This document shows positions 61,322-64,000 of a DNA stretch of 64,000 nt, piece after piece; within the stretch, counting starts at the first letter, position 1; each line of letters begins with the position of its first letter. Location of the stretch: assembly GCA_032358255.1 (NCBI GenBank), contig JAULBX010017747.1, positions 186,001 to 250,000 on the forward strand, in the 5' to 3' direction. Source of the DNA: Heterotrichella gracilis. Lineage: Eukaryota; Sar; Xanthophyceae; Tribonematales; Xanthonemataceae. Both the position numbers and the translations under genes were made by a program. Below the pieces are notes generated by a model. It worked only from the letters and a program-made list of their open reading frames with translations, searched no databases and had not been told where the DNA came from.

Positions 61322-62240
61322 GCTACACTTTTAGGTGTTATCCAAACTACCTGTGCACAAGACAATTGCTGCGTGGCCAAGCCACTAGGACACCCCATAC
61401 TCAATACAATTGGAGAAGAGATACAGCTTCCCTTATTCCTTTATGCTAGGGTTTTGCTTCCAGGCCGGTGAATTAACTGTTTGCATGCCGTGATTGGAAC
61501 AACAACAACAACAACAACACATGTAATTTGCAAATTACATGTGAGATAAACATGCTGTGTCAGTCCGTACAACAACACAGAAATACCCAGTTCTGAACCC
61601 AACTCTCGCCGCTGTTACCTTATGTCAGCAATTCAAGATTGCATCCGGCTAGGCTCCTCAGAGAAGGAACCTGGCATGGGTCTGCGATGCATGCATACTG
61701 GGCGATGGTCCCCAACCCATTCAACACCGCGTGCATATTTCAAACAAACCCACGCGGTTCGAAAAATGTCTCCGAATATATGTTAACATAGCAGCACACG
61801 AGCCAGGAGCGGCAGGTTATGCGCACAGTTGGTGGCTGCTCATCGAATGCATGCGATGGGACTGGGTGCAGGTCCGTCACTGGCTGCTGCTCACGACACG
61901 CCGGATACACCAGCAGGCTTTCCCAAGTATTTCAGCAGTCTGCTGCTGCTCATAAACGCTTGCAAAGTGTTTGAGCAAATGGATCCCGAGCCCTCGTGTC
62001 CCGTCCTCGTTGCACCAATATTATCCTCGCAAGGCACGTCTCGTCTTGTTTGCATGCACAGTGACCTACTTCTACAGCGAAGGTAGCCCGGTAGCAGCAG
62101 ATATGCAAAACGGTTGAGCGGTCCCTGTCGTGTCTCCCTATTTGACCGGTTGCTAGTTCCCAAGAGGAGCTTGGTGGCTCCAGCGAGCCGTGCTCTACCC
62201 AACCCCTTAGACCCCTAGAAGGAGGCTGATTCTGGACAAG
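61322..62240. promoter_or_regulatory. Divergent region, PQ-loop / COX5C
   Basis: Holds both promoters and perhaps a first exon of the PQ-loop gene. Contains an AAC microsatellite at 61498-61518 that runs into a perfect palindrome. Confidence 0.5.
61518..61543. repeat. Perfect 26-base palindrome
   Basis: CACATGTAATTTG followed directly by its reverse complement CAAATTACATGTG, with no spacer, just after an AAC trinucleotide run. It could be a dimeric binding site or simple hairpin. Its place between two divergent genes makes a regulatory role possible but unproven. Confidence 0.93.
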
Positions 62241-62554
62241 ATGTCGGGCAGCAAAGCGGTGATTCACGCTGCCAAGATGTTCACAACTACTGGGCAGGCC
62301 AGCAAGGTGTCTGTGGTGAAGGAAATCGTCATGGGGTCCGCTCTGGGCCTGGCTTTCGGCTTCGTCTGGAAGGTATCTGCCAAACTGACAATGCTTCCTC
62401 TGCTATGCCAAATTGCTGGGCAAGGTTTACTCTCATTTCTGCTTTTTGGAAGCCTGTGTCTTTAAAGCCTTCTTCTGCGTTGCAGACATGGCACTGGAAC
62501 GAGATGAGGAAAGTGGACACTTACTACAGGACCCTGGAAGCAGCCAGGAGTTAG
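62241..62554 (+). CDS. COX5C: Cytochrome c oxidase subunit 5C
   Basis: Small single-span subunit of respiratory complex IV, related to animal COX6C. Exons 62241-62372 and 62486-62554 give 66 residues, the usual size. VSVVKEIVMGSALGLAFGF forms the membrane helix and WKTWHWNEMRKVDTYYRTLE the conserved Trp-His-Trp-Asn matrix or intermembrane tail, as in plant COX5C (HHWNEQRKTRAFYDLLE). The intron splits the WK/TWHWN junction. No cleavable presequence is expected in this family. Head to head with the PQ-loop gene. Confidence 0.95.
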
Positions 62555-64000
62555 CTTGCCTCTGCATCTGGAGCTGACAGCTGGAGCTCACATGCGTTTA
62601 CCTAACATGCTGAGGTGTCTTGCCTTTATGACTTATACTCTGTACGGCAGCTTACTACTAAAGGATTGAACACCCTGGGACACTTTCTTCTCTGTAACCT
62701 CCTTGGCGTTCACTGGGATCCTCCACTGGGCCTGTACCGAGGTTCTGACACTCGGCACACTGCAAGATGCAGGAAACCTGCTGCTCTTAAGCAACAGCAG
62801 CATACGCATGGTCCATGTCCTTGTCTTTCAGCTGACTCACCTTCCCATGTGTTGCTCAAGGAGGTTGGACAGCGGCGATTGTTCCACAGAGTTGCACCAA
62901 CCTCGTTCAATTTCAACAACATGCCCATGGTGACTGCAGCATTGTTGTCCCTGCTACTGGCATACTGGCAGTGGCGCATCCAGTAGGATAAGGCAATTGA
63001 TCATGGGTGGGGGTGGGGGTGGGGGCACAGTCCAATTTTGCCGCTGAGGCTTGGCAGATACAGATCTCCAAGTAAACAGCAACATCAGTGCAGTCAAGCA
63101 GCGGTACAGACAGGTGAAATAGGGCGAGGTTCAGCACGTCAAAGGGGTTGCACAGGAGGGCGCGCCCTGCTTCACCTTGCATTGCTGGCAACAGGGGATG
63201 GCTGCGTCCTGCTCTGCAACTGGTTTGCTAACAGAAAAGCCAGCTGCGTGATGTGCACCATTTTTTGCATGCTCATGAGCTCATCTGCAGCCCTAGTGTA
63301 CTTGATATGTGCTGTTGCAACCTGTGCAGCCATGCATGGCGGCACCAGTACAAGGGCCCTTGTTGCTCATGGGGCTGTTGAACAGTTATTATTCCATGCC
63401 ACTTCACAAGCATGGCTGGTGCAGGGCTGGCAAGGATTTGCATTGCTGCAGCTGTGCGATTGAGCCATGGCACTGGCTCGTGGTCTTATGTCAAGGGTAG
63501 GCTGCCCACAGTGACTGGCAGTCCCGCCTGGCGCAAGGAAGGAAACGTTAGGGTGCAAATCTCAGGGGTGAATTAAAAGTAAGACTATGCAGAAATGCTT
63601 CGTACAGCTGTACGCCTTCAGCTAACATACACTGCTTGCAAGCATGAAGATGATTGTGATGACTAACGTTGAACACTGACTGGAAAACCCCTTTGAAAAC
63701 CCTAGAGAACCCTACATTAACATGCCACATTAATGGCGCCACCACGGTGAACTTGAGCCGAAGACTTCTAGAGGAAGTCATATAGAGTGGGAAACTTATT
63801 GGTAACCAGCTGAACCCCGCTACGCTGTATCTGTGTGACATATAGCTGTGTTGCAGTGCGCTGACTGCAGTGTGTTGAGTTTGAATTTGACTCCTCGGCA
63901 GTTCACCGTTCCAGTGCCACGCCCCAACCCCGTTGAATACCCCTCACCAATAGAACCGTGACTGTTGTATACAACGACTTCCAAACATGTATTTGAACGG
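62555..64000. other. 3' flank of COX5C and window end, no supported gene
   Basis: TGTAA at 62693-62697, 139 bases after the COX5C stop, is a good polyadenylation candidate. A GGGTGG/GGGGGT run lies at 63003-63028. Open frames up to 141 codons (63038-63463) show no recognisable family, so I call none. Confidence 0.45.
62693..62697 (+). terminator. Candidate TGTAA polyadenylation signal of COX5C
   Basis: First TGTAA after the stop codon, 139 bases downstream, a distance usual for chlorophyte 3' UTRs. Confidence 0.5.

Noticed and set aside
1-64000. CRISPR arrays, rRNA, LTR or other virus-like elements
   Set aside because: I looked for regular spaced repeats, long terminal repeats and reverse-transcriptase or capsid motifs on both strands and saw none.

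Overview
The window is nuclear DNA of a green alga, most likely a chlorophycean (Chlamydomonas-like order). Three things point there: short GC-rich exons split by many 80-600 base introns with GT-AG borders; interspersed plant-type telomere heptamers (TTTAGGG/CCCTAAA) in introns; and proteins typical of the green lineage, including COX5C, HPR1 without a peroxisomal tail, a plastid CBSX-like protein, a plant-type class II HDAC and an RBL14-like rhomboid. The species cannot be named from the sequence. For thirteen genes I rebuilt exons by hand. In every one, the chosen splice sites give a continuous reading frame whose total length is divisible by three, which is the main support for the models.

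Layout. 12-6174 (+) HECT ubiquitin ligase; 7641-10185 (-) two-CBS-domain plastid protein; 10716-12336 (+) myeloid-leukaemia-factor family protein; 14078-21975 (-) TFIIIC TPR subunit GTF3C3; 22927-28275 (+) OPT oligopeptide transporter; 28797-29529 and 30669-31498 (+) a tandem pair of unknown single-membrane-span proteins; 33384-36384 (-) class II histone deacetylase; 37985-46176 (-) a 1370-residue HTH/Tudor/disordered/Arg-Glu-Asp-rich/DCD protein; 47267-52401 (-) one or two rhomboid modules; 52820-53472 (+) mitochondrial/bacterial-type ribosomal protein S17; 54610-58070 (-) hydroxypyruvate reductase; 59144-61321 (-) PQ-loop transporter; 62241-62554 (+) cytochrome c oxidase subunit 5C. Four gene pairs are head to head (CBS/MLF, GTF3C3/OPT, rhomboid/RPS17, PQ-loop/COX5C).

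The genes are a mixed housekeeping set (ubiquitination, Pol III transcription, chromatin, membrane transport, photorespiration, respiration, organelle translation) and form no single pathway. COX5C, RPS17 and the HPR with a presequence-like N terminus are linked by probable mitochondrial location only.

The most striking feature is structural. At least a dozen introns carry one to three decayed copies of the edge of a neighbouring exon, including its splice site, next to or joined by telomere-like heptamers. I call these exon echoes. Other points of note are the unusual 1370-residue DCD protein, the possible fusion of two rhomboid modules, and the tandem orphan gene pair.
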